A stretch of DNA of 64,000 nt from Parvibaculum sp041688015 (GTDB lineage: Bacteria; Pseudomonadota; Alphaproteobacteria; Parvibaculales; Parvibaculaceae). The stretch is taken from positions 496,001 to 560,000 of the forward strand of contig JBDNIY010000001.1 of the NCBI GenBank assembly GCA_041688015.1, written 5' to 3'. A program made the position numbers and the translations under genes. Below are positions 1 through 9,086 of the stretch, one piece after another (within the stretch, counting starts at the first letter, position 1; every line of letters starts with the position of its first letter). The notes under the pieces are model-generated. The model saw nothing but the letters and a program-made list of their open reading frames with translations. It was not told the origin of the DNA and ran no database searches.

Positions 1-107
1 TTCCACCAAGCCTTGTTTGATGTTCATTATTGTTTCTCGAAAGAATGTATTGGTCTTATTTAAACATACGAAGGGAACGCCTTGGGTTCAAGGCAGAGAA
101 ATATCAT
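1..107. other. AT-rich intergenic segment at window start
   Basis: No convincing gene is visible. The segment lies downstream of the NUDIX gene, which reads leftwards and stops at 108. No clear hairpin followed by a T-run was found. Confidence 0.4.
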
Positions 108-719
108 TTAGAGTTTCAGTTTGTTCATCATAAGCCATTGAATCATAAGGATTGTTTTTGCATCCTTGATGCGGCCGTCAAATGCGGCAGCAAAAGCCTC
201 ATCCAGCGAGACGACAACGGCGCGAATATCTTCATGTTCATGGGCGAGACCGTGGAGGCCACCCGCGGTCGCCAGATCGGCCAGTCCCGCATACATATAT
301 GTGCGCTCGCCATAGCCGCCGGGCGAGGAATAAACCGTTGAAATGTGGATGGGAGAGGCGATGTGAAGAGCGGCTTCCTCGGTCGCTTCGCGCATCGCCA
401 CCTCAGGGGGCGTTTCCCCTGGGTCAATGATTCCCGCGACAGCTTCAAACAACCATGTTGGTTCGTTCCAATAGAGGCCGCAGGTGCGAAATTGTTCCAC
501 AAGCAGCACTGCATCAAGCGCGGGGTCGTAAGGCAGGATCATGGCGACTTCGCCGATCGTGTAGAGGTCGCGGGTCACCTCGTCGGACCATTGTCCGTCA
601 AAGCGACGGTGTCGAAAAACAAACCGTTCAAACTTGCCCCAACCTTGCCCGATCAGGTGTCTGGACTGGATTTGCACATCGGCAAGGGTGCGAGGTGTCG
701 GAATCAGTCGATCTTCCAT
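108..719 (-). CDS. NUDIX hydrolase, ADP-ribose pyrophosphatase-like
   Basis: A 203-residue NUDIX protein that probably hydrolyses a nucleoside diphosphate derivative; the NudF/ADP-ribose pyrophosphatase group is the closest match by overall layout. The NUDIX box spans about residues 96-118: G96, E102, then REATEEA at 110-116, giving the metal-binding Glu residues E111, E114 and E115. The last Gly of the consensus is Ala116 here. The frame is open to a TTG at 767, but the ATG at 719 (MEDRLIPTPR) is preferred because it has a weak GGAT-type ribosome site upstream and gives the usual N-terminus. The gene is divergent from the histidine kinase at 831. The exact substrate cannot be read from the sequence. 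Confidence 0.85.
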   Translation of the reverse strand: MEDRLIPTPRTLADVQIQSRHLIGQGWGKFERFVFRHRRFDGQWSDEVTRDLYTIGEVAMILPYDPALDAVLLVEQFRTCGLYWNEPTWLFEAVAGIIDPGETPPEVAMREATEEAALHIASPIHISTVYSSPGGYGERTYMYAGLADLATAGGLHGLAHEHEDIRAVVVSLDEAFAAAFDGRIKDAKTILMIQWLMMNKLKL

Positions 720-830
720 GGCAACATCCAATTCAACGGGGGCAAACAAAGGGAGTAAATTTCGCAAGGTGCATTGAAGTCAATCGAGATGCTATCTTTG
801 TTCTATGTGATGTCGAAAGGGCAATGAAAT

Positions 831-2588
831 ATGGTAGGTCGTTTTGTGAAGTTGCGCCTGAGCGATCCGAGGTTCCTGACCGCTCTTCGCATTTCTGCAA
901 TCTATCTCGTTCTTTCATATATCTATCTTTATACATCGGACTGGTTCGTCAGCGCGCTTGTGCCGGACAAATGGGTATTTTCCGTCAATGTCTCGAAGGG
1001 GTTTGCCTATGTTGCGGTGACCGGGATAGGCCTCCTTTATTTTATCTATCGCGCGCTGCGCGAAACTCAATCTGCCGAAGCCCGTTTCAAGCTGCTGTTC
1101 GACGTTATTCCTGATGGTGTCATGATCCAGACAGCAGACGGCATGATCGAATCCGTCAATCCGGCCGTCGCCGAGATGTTAGGCTGGACGAGAAATGAGC
1201 TCATTGGCCAAACCCGCGCGCTTTTAATAGACGAAACCTCGCCAGAGGTTGTCGAAGCACTCCAGCGTCGGATGCGCGATGGACAGATACGTCAGCGTTT
1301 TATGATACGCAAAAAGGACGGGGAGAAAATTCCGGTGCGCGTGTCATCCAGAGAGTTCTTGCTCCAAGACGGCCAGAGCCGGGTTTGCCTCATCTTGCAC
1401 GATTTGACCGAGGTCGAGAAATACGAAGACAAATATCTGGAAGGCGAACGCCTGCGCCTCGTCGGCCATTTGGCCGGCGGTGTGGCGCATGACTTCAACA
1501 ACCTGCTGACGGTCATCAGCGGAAATACCGAAATTTTGCTTGATCTGGCCGCACCCGACAGTGGCGAGAGGCGCGCTGCAGATATTATTTGGATCGCGGG
1601 CCAGCAGGCCGCCCAACTCATTCAACATCTGTTGGCGTTTGCACGCCGCCAGCCGCTGGACCCAGAGGTTTTCTCCATCCGGTCACGCCTGATCGATCTG
1701 ATGCCCTTGCTCACCAAGGCCGTCGGCTCGCATACCGAAATTGAATTTCACTGTGAGGAGGAAACCTGGCTCGTCTACGTGGATGCCGTGCAACTGGAAA
1801 ACACTGTGCTCAATCTGGTGTTGAATGCCAAGGACGCATTGCGCAGCGACCCGCGCATTGTCATCGACGCAACCAATGTTGTCGTCGGCGTGCATTCCGA
1901 ATTCAAGGGCACGCTGGTGCCAGGCAACTATGTCGCGTTGAGTGTCACGGACTACGGCGTCGGAATGACACAGGAAGTTTTATCGCGCGTCATCGAACCA
2001 TTCTTTACCACAAAAGAAGTTGGGCAGGGCATTGGCTTGGGCTTGAGTACGGTCTTTGGCTTTGCCAAGCAGTCCGGCGGCAACCTCGACATTCGCAGCG
2101 AAGTGGGTAAGGGCACGACGATCACGATATATCTGCCACGCCCGGTCAGTGAGACAGCGAGCGCTCTTGAATTGACACAGCCCGGTGAGATCAAAGGCGG
2201 CAATGAGCGTATTCTGGTTGTCGAGGACGATCAGCTTGTCCGTGTCTTTCTCGAAAATGCCTTGTCGCAATTGGGCTATCGCGTCCTGGCCGTGGATGAT
2301 GCAGCAGAAGCCCTTGCTGTTCTTGGCGAGCATAGTGATATTGATATGCTGATTGCGGACGTGATGTTGCCCAAAGGGATGAGCGGACGCGAACTGGCCG
2401 CACAACTTAGAGACACACATCCGCATATGGCTGTCCTCTTCATCTCCGGTTTTCCCGATGAATTGGCCTTGGTCGATGATTCAGAACATTCGCCTGCGCT
2501 TAAAAACCCCTTCCAAGTGCTTGATCTCGCACAGCGCATCCGCCTGGCCCTTGAGGAAAGAAAGATGGGGGCTGATACCGTTGGCTGA
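831..2588 (+). CDS. PAS-domain hybrid sensor histidine kinase with C-terminal receiver
   Basis: A 585-residue membrane-anchored hybrid kinase. Two hydrophobic helices lie at about 18-36 and 50-73, with only a short periplasmic loop, so sensing is probably cytoplasmic or in the membrane. A PAS domain follows (about 82-195). The dimerisation/phosphoacceptor helix has AHDFNN with His220. The ATPase domain shows the N box (NLVLNAKDAL, Asn332), G1 DYGVGM, F box EPFFTTK and G2 GQGIGLGLS. A receiver domain begins near 460 (ILVVEDD) with phosphoacceptor Asp510 in ADVMLP. The usual receiver Lys-Pro pair reads K-N-P at 558-560, so Asn sits where the conserved lysine is expected. No partner regulator is adjacent, so the output is unknown. 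Confidence 0.9.
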   Translation: MVGRFVKLRLSDPRFLTALRISAIYLVLSYIYLYTSDWFVSALVPDKWVFSVNVSKGFAYVAVTGIGLLYFIYRALRETQSAEARFKLLFDVIPDGVMIQTADGMIESVNPAVAEMLGWTRNELIGQTRALLIDETSPEVVEALQRRMRDGQIRQRFMIRKKDGEKIPVRVSSREFLLQDGQSRVCLILHDLTEVEKYEDKYLEGERLRLVGHLAGGVAHDFNNLLTVISGNTEILLDLAAPDSGERRAADIIWIAGQQAAQLIQHLLAFARRQPLDPEVFSIRSRLIDLMPLLTKAVGSHTEIEFHCEEETWLVYVDAVQLENTVLNLVLNAKDALRSDPRIVIDATNVVVGVHSEFKGTLVPGNYVALSVTDYGVGMTQEVLSRVIEPFFTTKEVGQGIGLGLSTVFGFAKQSGGNLDIRSEVGKGTTITIYLPRPVSETASALELTQPGEIKGGNERILVVEDDQLVRVFLENALSQLGYRVLAVDDAAEALAVLGEHSDIDMLIADVMLPKGMSGRELAAQLRDTHPHMAVLFISGFPDELALVDDSEHSPALKNPFQVLDLAQRIRLALEERKMGADTVG

Positions 2589-2662
2589 TGCGACAATGCT
2601 AAATCTGCCTCTCGTCTATCCGAGGTGTTAGGGTCGCCTGTGCAGAATCAGGGGCGAATCAA

Positions 2663-4501
2663 GTGCAAGGCGAAGTAGCAGGTGCGAGGCGGCGGAACGA
2701 GCCAGCGGACGTACTGCGTGATGTATTCGGCCTGCCTTCATTTCGCGGTGAGCAGGAAACGATTATTAGCCACGTCATGAACGGCGGTGACGCGGTGGTA
2801 TTGCTGCCGACGGGGGCTGGCAAGTCGCTGTGCTATCAGATACCCGCGCTCTGCCTTGACGGTGTTGCCATCATCGTTTCACCATTGATCGCCTTGATGC
2901 GCGATCAGGTGGAGGCGCTGCGCCAATCCGGCGTGCGTGCTGCCGCCCTTAATTCCACATTGATGCCTGAGGAAGTCGCCAATATTCGCGCTGCTTTGGT
3001 CGCCGACGACATTGATCTTCTGTATGTAACGCCAGAACGCTTGGTCCGAGACGGTTTTCTAGGACTCTTGTCGCGACTGAATATCTCACTCTTTGCTGTG
3101 GATGAAGCGCATTGCATCAGCCAATGGGGGCATGACTTCCGCCCTGAATATATGCAGCTCACTGTGCTGCGTGAGCGTTTTCCGGGCGTCCCCCGCATGG
3201 CGTTGACGGCGACCGCCAATCCGCAGACGCGCGACGATCTGATCCAACGCTTGCAGCTCGACGATGCGCGTGTTTTTTCCGCCAGCTTTGATCGTCCGAA
3301 TATCAGATACACGATTGTGCAAAAAGACAATGCACGCGGTCAGCTTCGCGCCTTTCTAGAAGGCCGCGAAGGGCAAAGCGGCATCATCTATTGCTTGAGC
3401 CGCAAGAAGGTTGAGGACACAGCGGAATGGTTGCGCGGGCAGGGCATCAATGCCTTGCCCTATCATGCGGGCCTCGACCGCGCGATACGCGATACCAATC
3501 AGGACGCTTTCCTGAAGGAAGACGGTTTGGTGTTGGTTGCCACCATTGCCTTCGGTATGGGCATAGACAAGCCTGACGTACGTTTTGTGGCCCATCTTGA
3601 TTTGCCGTCGAGCATCGAAGCCTATTATCAGGAGACCGGTCGCGCGGGGCGCGATGGGCTACCGTCTGAAGGCTGGATGACTTACGGCATGGGTGATCTG
3701 GTGCAGCGTCGTCGGATGATTGACGATGGGGCCAGCCCCGACGCGGTCAAGCGCGTTGAACGCGCTGCGCTGGATGCTTTGCTCGGCGTTTGCGAAACCA
3801 CGCAATGCCGACGGCGTGCGCTGCTCGCGCATTTCGGCGAAATAATGAGTGCCAATTGCGGAAATTGCGATAGTTGCCTTTCGCCAGCTGAGACGTGGAA
3901 CGGAACGGAAGCCGCGCGCAAACTATTATCGGCCATCTATCGCAGCGGACAACGCTATGGCTCTGGTCACGTCATTGATATTCTGCGCGGCAATCAAACC
4001 GAGAAAATCGCGCGAGCAGGGCATCATACTTTGCCGACTTTCGGCATTGGCAAAGACCTTGATCTCAAGACCTGGCAATCGGTGATCCGCCAAATGACGG
4101 TGATGGGGTACATCTCCATCGATCACGAATCCTTTGGCGTCTTGATCCTTGAGGAAAGCGCGCGCCAAGTCCTGCAAGGTCATAAGGCGATTGAGTTACG
4201 TCGCGATGCGAGTGGCCCTGGTGCTGGCCGCAAACGCACGTCCAAACCCAACACTGAAGTACAAACATTGGGCACACCCGAGGACGAAGCCTTGTTTCAG
4301 GCGTTACGGGCAGAACGGCTCCGCCTCGCACGTGAGCAGGGCGTTCCGCCCTATGTCATTTTTCACGACGCTTCATTGCGCGAAATGGCGCGTATTCGCC
4401 CATCATCAATTACTGAGATGGGCGAAATTGCAGGCGTTGGTTCGGCCAAATGCGCACGCTATGGCCGGGCGTTTCTGAGCGTTATTGGAGAACACGGTTA
4501 G
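2663..4501 (+). CDS. recQ: ATP-dependent DNA helicase RecQ
   Basis: A 612-residue 3'-5' DNA helicase of the RecQ family, acting in recombination and replication-fork repair. Walker A is TGAGKS (50-55), the DEAH box is at 147-150 (VDEAHC), and helicase motif VI QETGRAGR is near 323-330. The RecQ zinc site is visible as C382, C399, C402 and C405. A winged-helix RQC region follows, and an HRDC-like domain occupies roughly the last 80 residues (EDEALFQALRAERLRLA onward). The start is a GTG at 2663, with an AGGGG ribosome site about 9 bases upstream. It is followed after about 100 bases by tRNA-Asn on the opposite strand. Length and domain order match the family. Confidence 0.97.
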   Translation: MQGEVAGARRRNEPADVLRDVFGLPSFRGEQETIISHVMNGGDAVVLLPTGAGKSLCYQIPALCLDGVAIIVSPLIALMRDQVEALRQSGVRAAALNSTLMPEEVANIRAALVADDIDLLYVTPERLVRDGFLGLLSRLNISLFAVDEAHCISQWGHDFRPEYMQLTVLRERFPGVPRMALTATANPQTRDDLIQRLQLDDARVFSASFDRPNIRYTIVQKDNARGQLRAFLEGREGQSGIIYCLSRKKVEDTAEWLRGQGINALPYHAGLDRAIRDTNQDAFLKEDGLVLVATIAFGMGIDKPDVRFVAHLDLPSSIEAYYQETGRAGRDGLPSEGWMTYGMGDLVQRRRMIDDGASPDAVKRVERAALDALLGVCETTQCRRRALLAHFGEIMSANCGNCDSCLSPAETWNGTEAARKLLSAIYRSGQRYGSGHVIDILRGNQTEKIARAGHHTLPTFGIGKDLDLKTWQSVIRQMTVMGYISIDHESFGVLILEESARQVLQGHKAIELRRDASGPGAGRKRTSKPNTEVQTLGTPEDEALFQALRAERLRLAREQGVPPYVIFHDASLREMARIRPSSITEMGEIAGVGSAKCARYGRAFLSVIGEHG

Positions 4502-4567
4502 GCGAATGCCCAATTCTAGGGATACCGAATCGCCGAGATTAGAGCGTGTGGAACGTCCAAAACAGAT

Positions 4568-4599
4568 AAGGGCCCGGCCTTGAAAAAGACCGAGCCCTT
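4568..4599 (-). terminator. Intrinsic terminator of the tRNA-Asn transcript
   Basis: A 12-bp hairpin (arms 4568-4579 and 4588-4599, with G-T wobbles) closes an 8-base loop. On the minus strand it lies just 3' of the tRNA and is followed by ATCTGTTTT. This is the expected arrangement for a tRNA terminator. Confidence 0.75.
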
Positions 4600-4604
4600 G
4601 AAAC

Positions 4605-4679
4605 TGGCTCCCCGGGCCGGACTCGAACCAGCGACCAAGCGGTTAACAGCCGCTTGCTCTACCACTGAGCTACCGGGGA
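4605..4679 (-). tRNA. tRNA-Asn (anticodon GTT)
   Basis: Read on the minus strand, the 75-base gene starts TCCCCGG and ends CCGGGGAGCCA, giving a full 7-bp acceptor stem and an encoded CCA end. The D arm (AGCTCAGTGGTAGAGC), the anticodon loop CTGTTAA with anticodon GTT, and the T arm (GGTTCGAGTCC) are all intact. A terminator follows immediately. It marks the left edge of the exopolysaccharide region. Confidence 0.97.
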
Positions 4680-4843
4680 TCACCGCCGGTATCGATCGGC
4701 GGGCGTGCGCAGCGTATAGCAAAACACGCAAGAAGATGCCAAGCCTAATCTCGCAAAATGACCATTGTCTAAACAATGATGTGCCGCCATTTGTGCCGAA
4801 GTTCGACAGAAAGCACGGCTTTGACGGATAAAAGGACGAAAAC

Positions 4844-5071
4844 ATGGCCTCGATCCGGCTCGGAAGCCGAAAGATCAAAGTACCGGGATCGCCGTTGCTT
4901 CGCCAGATCATGGGCGTTTTGCTCATAATTGGCGGCATATTGGGCTTCTTACCGGTCTTGGGCTTCTGGATGATTCCCCTCGGCCTTCTCATTCTGTCGA
5001 TTGACAATGCGTCGGTACGTCGTTTGCGGCGCAAGGTGGAAGTCTGGTGGGGTCGCCGCTTCCGTCGCTAG
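4844..5071 (+). CDS. Small integral membrane protein, function unknown
   Basis: A 75-residue protein with a basic N-terminus, a long hydrophobic stretch at about 20-52 that could form two closely spaced helices with a Gly/Pro-rich turn (GGILGFLPVLGFW), and a very basic C-terminal tail (RRLRRKVEVWWGRRFRR). The ATG has an AAAGGAC ribosome site upstream. The Gly-Pro-Trp pattern recalls the small PGPGW-type transmembrane proteins, but that match is tentative. It lies between tRNA-Asn and the convergent polysaccharide deacetylase. No function is assigned. Confidence 0.7.
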   Translation: MASIRLGSRKIKVPGSPLLRQIMGVLLIIGGILGFLPVLGFWMIPLGLLILSIDNASVRRLRRKVEVWWGRRFRR

Positions 5072-5085
5072 GGCTCTGTGGGCAT

Positions 5086-6174
5086 CTAGTCGAAGCTATA
5101 CGGCCGGATGGATTTGGCCAGTGCAAAAGGCAATCCGCTCATCAGCACATCAAAAATGCGCAAATCCTGATAGTCGCCATTAAGAGAAAGACGGGGCAGG
5201 CGGGTCATCGCCTGTGCATGAGAAGCACGAACAAATCCCTTCCGCGTTGTCGTGGCCGTACGAAACTCGAATTCTTTAACGATCTCGAAATCGCGTTCGC
5301 CCGCCGATGTGGGATCGCCATAAGGATATGAAAAATGGACGGGACGACGTCCAAGCTCGCTCTCGTGGCGTGCGATACCTCTGGCAATATCTGCTCGCGC
5401 CTCATCTGGCGTCATCTGCGCCAGCGCCACGTGGCTGGCGGTATGCGCCTCGATGTTGGCATAAGGCTGATTTGAAAGTTTGCGTACATCGGCCCAGGAC
5501 ATCGCCAGTTCGCGGGTGAGAGCGCCCATATTGATGCTGTGTTCTGCGCTTAAGCGGCGTATCTCAGCGCGAAAGGCTTGCTCACCCAATCCACGCAAAC
5601 GCCAGTAGATGCTATGCCAAGCAGCATATTTTTCAGGCACCGTTGAAGTGGCAAACACAATCTCGCCGTCTGGAAACTGTACACGGAGGTTGGCGGCGGC
5701 AGCGATAACGCGTTCGAGCGCCACCCACCAAAGCTCGGCTGTGCCATCAGGCAAATCGGTTGCGAGATAGACAGTGAACGGCACCCGATAGCGCGCAAAA
5801 ATCGGAGCAGCGACGTCGAGGTTGTCTTTATAGCCATCATCGAATGTGAAGACGACAAATCGCTCGGAGGTCTCGCCCGCTTCAATGCGTCTTGCTGCCT
5901 CGTCAAGGCTGACACAGACCATGCCGGTTTCATGGACGCGATGCAGGACAGCTTCGAGATAGGCGGGTGTAATTTCCAGAATACGGTTGGGTTGGAACGT
6001 CGTTGCGTCAGGCTCGCGCACCCGATGCAACATAAAAATGGTACCGATGCCACGCAGCGAGGCAGGCGCAAGCAGATGCGCTCCACTGTAGTAGAGCGCC
6101 AATAGGCCATTGCGCGCCAGAGCGGGCTTAGCCGCCATCATCGCGTTGTGAAAGTTAACCGCCATCTCGGTCAC
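5086..6174 (-). CDS. Polysaccharide deacetylase (NodB-type, CE4)
   Basis: A carbohydrate esterase family 4 protein of about 360 residues. The NodB core shows the TFDDGY motif, which holds the catalytic base and a metal Asp, the zinc histidines in EAHTASHVAL, and the FSYPYG motif. It would remove N- or O-acetyl groups from a polysaccharide or its lipid-linked precursor. There is no clear cleavable signal, but the first 40 residues are partly hydrophobic. Two starts are possible: GTG at 6174, or ATG at 6165 (MAVNFHNAMM). Neither has a strong ribosome site, so the start is open. It heads the left side of the exopolysaccharide locus and is divergent from the acyltransferase at 6361. Related deacetylases accompany FemAB-type proteins in PEP-CTERM/XrtA loci, but no exosortase is seen here. 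Confidence 0.9.
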   Translation of the reverse strand: MTEMAVNFHNAMMAAKPALARNGLLALYYSGAHLLAPASLRGIGTIFMLHRVREPDATTFQPNRILEITPAYLEAVLHRVHETGMVCVSLDEAARRIEAGETSERFVVFTFDDGYKDNLDVAAPIFARYRVPFTVYLATDLPDGTAELWWVALERVIAAAANLRVQFPDGEIVFATSTVPEKYAAWHSIYWRLRGLGEQAFRAEIRRLSAEHSINMGALTRELAMSWADVRKLSNQPYANIEAHTASHVALAQMTPDEARADIARGIARHESELGRRPVHFSYPYGDPTSAGERDFEIVKEFEFRTATTTRKGFVRASHAQAMTRLPRLSLNGDYQDLRIFDVLMSGLPFALAKSIRPYSFD

Positions 6175-6360
6175 GACCTGTCGTCAGGGGCTGGGTCGTG
6201 GGTCTCAACGGGATTGTCGAGTTTGCACGTGCCTTGCAACCTGATTGGAAAGGCAAGAATGCCCGTTCGGAATTGAGAAATGGTTTCCTAAAAGGGTCGA
6301 TTAGGCCCCGAAATGAAACAAAACGCACCAGTTTGAACCATCAGCAACGCGAGGCCCCCC

Positions 6361-7680
6361 GTGAGAACGCTGAACCAGACCAAACAGACACAGACGAGCC
6401 CTAAGGCAATCGCCGCTCATTTTGCCCCAAACTCGGCCGATAGCGCCGCATCTACCATTGGCTATGAGCCTAAGGTCATTGATGGCCCATGGCGCAACAC
6501 GCCTGAAGTGCTGTTGTCGGTACATGACGATCTGGACTCTTTGAAATTAATCTGGTCTGCGCTTGAAGCCAATGGCGATTGCACGGTTTTCCAGACATTT
6601 GCCTTTCTCTCGACTTGGGTTGCCCATATCGGACGGGCGACAGGGGCGATGCCCTGCGTGGTTGTGGGGTGGGATGCAGAGGATGCGGGCGCAGGCGAAG
6701 GGCCGCTGTTCATTCTGCCGCTCGTCCGTCAGCAAACGGCATTTGGAACCAAACTTATCTGGATGGGTGCGGGCGTCAGCGATTATCAGGGGCCGCTGCT
6801 CTCCAAAAATTTTGCTTTGCGCGTGCGGCCAGGCCAGTTCAAAGGCTTGTGGCGCCAGATCCGCGAAGCTCTGCCGCCGCATGATGTTGTTGAACTCTTG
6901 GCGATGCCGGCCAAAATCGGCACACAGGCTAATCCTTTCATGGAACTCGGTAACACAACACAACACGCATCATCGGCGCATATGACATGCTTAAAGCCGA
7001 CATGGGACGAATTTTACGAAGCCAAACGGTCCTCAGGCAGCAAGAAACGCGACCGTCAGAAGCGCCGCAAACTCGACGAATTCGGCGTCACCGAACAGGT
7101 CGTCTTGCAGGACAAGGCGGAGATCATTGAAACAGTCGATACACTGATTGCCCAAAAATCTGCCGCATTTGCCCGTATGGGTGTCGCCAATATGTTCGGT
7201 AAGCTAGGCATGCGCGATTTTTATGTGGCTCTGGCCACAGACGACGTCGCCTCAGGTCTTGTCGAAGTCAGCCGTCTTGAAGTGGGCGGCCAGATTGCCG
7301 CCGCCAACTGGGGCTTGAGCTTCGGAGGGCGCTTTTACTATGTCTTAACCGCTTATGATGAGCAGTCCGAATTTGCCAAGCGCGGTCCCGGCATTGTGCA
7401 ACTCATGGAATTGATGCGCCATGCCACTGAAACCGGTCATACAGAGTTTGATTTCACGGTCGGCGATGAGGGCTACAAGAGCGATTGGTGCGAAATTGAG
7501 ACCCTTCTCTACGACCATATCGAAGCCGCGTCTGTGCGGGGCCTATTGATTCGCCTGCCGCGAACAACTTTCCTCAAAGTTAAACGCTTCATCAAGCAGA
7601 CACCGGTACTTTGGCAGGCATTCACCCGTTTGCGCGCTGCGACGGGCAACCTTCCGGGGGCGCTGGCCATCCGGGCTTGA
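6361..7680 (+). CDS. FemAB/BioF2-type GNAT acyltransferase, exopolysaccharide-associated
   Basis: A 439-residue protein of the acetyltransferase class often labelled BioF2-like or FemAB-like. The recognisable part is the C-terminal half: the basic segment KKRDRQKRRKLDEFG near 224-238, then the GNAT-like core with AANWGLSFGGRFYYVLTAYD and the late FDFTVGDEGYKSDW motif. A polar N-terminal tail of about 50 residues precedes the first fold. The start is a GTG at 6361, with GAGG a few bases upstream. The flippase gene follows after 14 bases, so the two are probably co-transcribed. In such loci these proteins are thought to add an acyl or aminoacyl group to the glycan; the donor and acceptor are unknown here. 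Confidence 0.8.
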   Translation: MRTLNQTKQTQTSPKAIAAHFAPNSADSAASTIGYEPKVIDGPWRNTPEVLLSVHDDLDSLKLIWSALEANGDCTVFQTFAFLSTWVAHIGRATGAMPCVVVGWDAEDAGAGEGPLFILPLVRQQTAFGTKLIWMGAGVSDYQGPLLSKNFALRVRPGQFKGLWRQIREALPPHDVVELLAMPAKIGTQANPFMELGNTTQHASSAHMTCLKPTWDEFYEAKRSSGSKKRDRQKRRKLDEFGVTEQVVLQDKAEIIETVDTLIAQKSAAFARMGVANMFGKLGMRDFYVALATDDVASGLVEVSRLEVGGQIAAANWGLSFGGRFYYVLTAYDEQSEFAKRGPGIVQLMELMRHATETGHTEFDFTVGDEGYKSDWCEIETLLYDHIEAASVRGLLIRLPRTTFLKVKRFIKQTPVLWQAFTRLRAATGNLPGALAIRA

Positions 7681-7694
7681 AGGACGCATGTCTT

Positions 7695-9074
7695 ATGGAC
7701 GCCTCGGTGCTGCCACAACCAATCCAGCGACTTGCCGCACCCCTATTAGCGCGGTTGTCGAATGGTGATGTTTCCGACGTGGTTCGTGGTGCGGCCATGG
7801 TCATGGGCATTCGCATCGGCGGGGCGGCGATCACGCTGCTCAGTCAGGTCTTGCTCGCCCGTTGGATGGGTGCTTTTGAATACGGCATCTTCGCCTACGT
7901 CTGGGTCTGGGTGATTATTCTCGGCATCCTTGCACCCATGGGCTTTGGGACCTCCACGCTGCGCTTCGTGCCGGACTATCGTGTGAATGGAAAGTGGCGG
8001 CGGCTCGCTGGCATCCTCGATGATTCATGGCGCATGGTGATGATCTTCGGCCTGGCCGCAATGGGGCTGGGGTTGGCGATCCTCGCGGCACTTCAAAATG
8101 TGGTTGCGCCCTATTACGTTTGGCCGCTCGCCATCGCTCTGGTTTGTGTTCCAGTCTTTGCCTTGACCGATACGCTTGAGGGTACCGCACGCGCTTTTGG
8201 CTGGGTCAATCTCGCTTATCTGCCCGCTTATATCATTCGGCCCTTCGCCATCATTTTGGTAGGCGGCACGGCCTATTTCGCGATGGGCAAGCTGACGGGG
8301 CTTGTCGCCGTCTCTGGTGCATTGGTGGCCACCGCCCTGACGCTGGTTGGTCAGCGATGGGTTTTGAACCGCCACATCGCGAGGGCGGTACCCAAAGCAA
8401 AGCCTTTACGGCATACGAAATACTGGATCATGGCGTCCTTGCCACTCGTCCTAACCGAAGGCCTATATCTCGTTTTGCTGAACAGCGACATCGTTCTGTT
8501 GGGTGTCTTTGTGAGCCCTGCGGAAGTCGGTATCTATTTTGCGGCTACGCGGATCGTCAATCTGGTCACCTTCATCTATTTCGCGGTCGCCGCACTTGCC
8601 GTACCAAAGTTCTCCGAACTTCACGCCAAGGGCGCACGCGCTGAATTGCAGGCATTCGTCCATAACATCATCCAGTGGATATTTTGGCCAACGCTTGCCG
8701 CGGCATTGATGATCCTCGTCTTTGGCAAATTTGCACTAGGTTTCTTCGGTGCGGATTTTGAAAGCGGTTCAGCCTTGCTAGCCATTCTTGTCGTCGGCTT
8801 CCTGGCGCGCGCCTCCACTGGTCCGATCGAATATCTCTTGAACATGACCGGCAATCAAAATGCGACGGCAGCGGCCTATGCGATAGCGGCTGTTTTGAAC
8901 ATCACGCTCAATCTCATTCTGGTTCCCCGATTCGGACTTGAAGGTGCCGCAACCGCGACCGCCATTTCGCTCGTTGCGGCCAGCATCTGGCTTTACATCG
9001 CCGTGCGTCGTCGTTTGGGTATTTCTGCCTTTATATTTTCGTTTTCGCGCATCACTGCGCTTGATGTCGCGTGA
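7695..9074 (+). CDS. Oligosaccharide flippase (Wzx/MATE-like)
   Basis: A 459-residue polytopic membrane protein with about 12-14 hydrophobic helices. The N-terminal helix pair (GIRIGGAAITLLSQVLLARW, then EYGIFAYVWVWVIILGIL) is the typical start of the polysaccharide-transporter family. It would move undecaprenyl-linked repeat units across the inner membrane. The open frame extends upstream into the acyltransferase gene, but the ATG at 7695 (MDASVLPQP) has AAGGAC nine bases upstream and is the likely start. It is flanked by two FemAB-type genes in the same direction with gaps of about 12-14 bases. Confidence 0.9.
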   Translation: MDASVLPQPIQRLAAPLLARLSNGDVSDVVRGAAMVMGIRIGGAAITLLSQVLLARWMGAFEYGIFAYVWVWVIILGILAPMGFGTSTLRFVPDYRVNGKWRRLAGILDDSWRMVMIFGLAAMGLGLAILAALQNVVAPYYVWPLAIALVCVPVFALTDTLEGTARAFGWVNLAYLPAYIIRPFAIILVGGTAYFAMGKLTGLVAVSGALVATALTLVGQRWVLNRHIARAVPKAKPLRHTKYWIMASLPLVLTEGLYLVLLNSDIVLLGVFVSPAEVGIYFAATRIVNLVTFIYFAVAALAVPKFSELHAKGARAELQAFVHNIIQWIFWPTLAAALMILVFGKFALGFFGADFESGSALLAILVVGFLARASTGPIEYLLNMTGNQNATAAAYAIAAVLNITLNLILVPRFGLEGAATATAISLVAASIWLYIAVRRRLGISAFIFSFSRITALDVA

Positions 9075-9086
9075 TTGGAAAAAAAC

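Noticed and set aside
4580..4831. Reading frame with the sequence RAGLEPATKR at tRNA-Asn
   Set aside because: This is the antisense reading of a tRNA gene, a common false protein.
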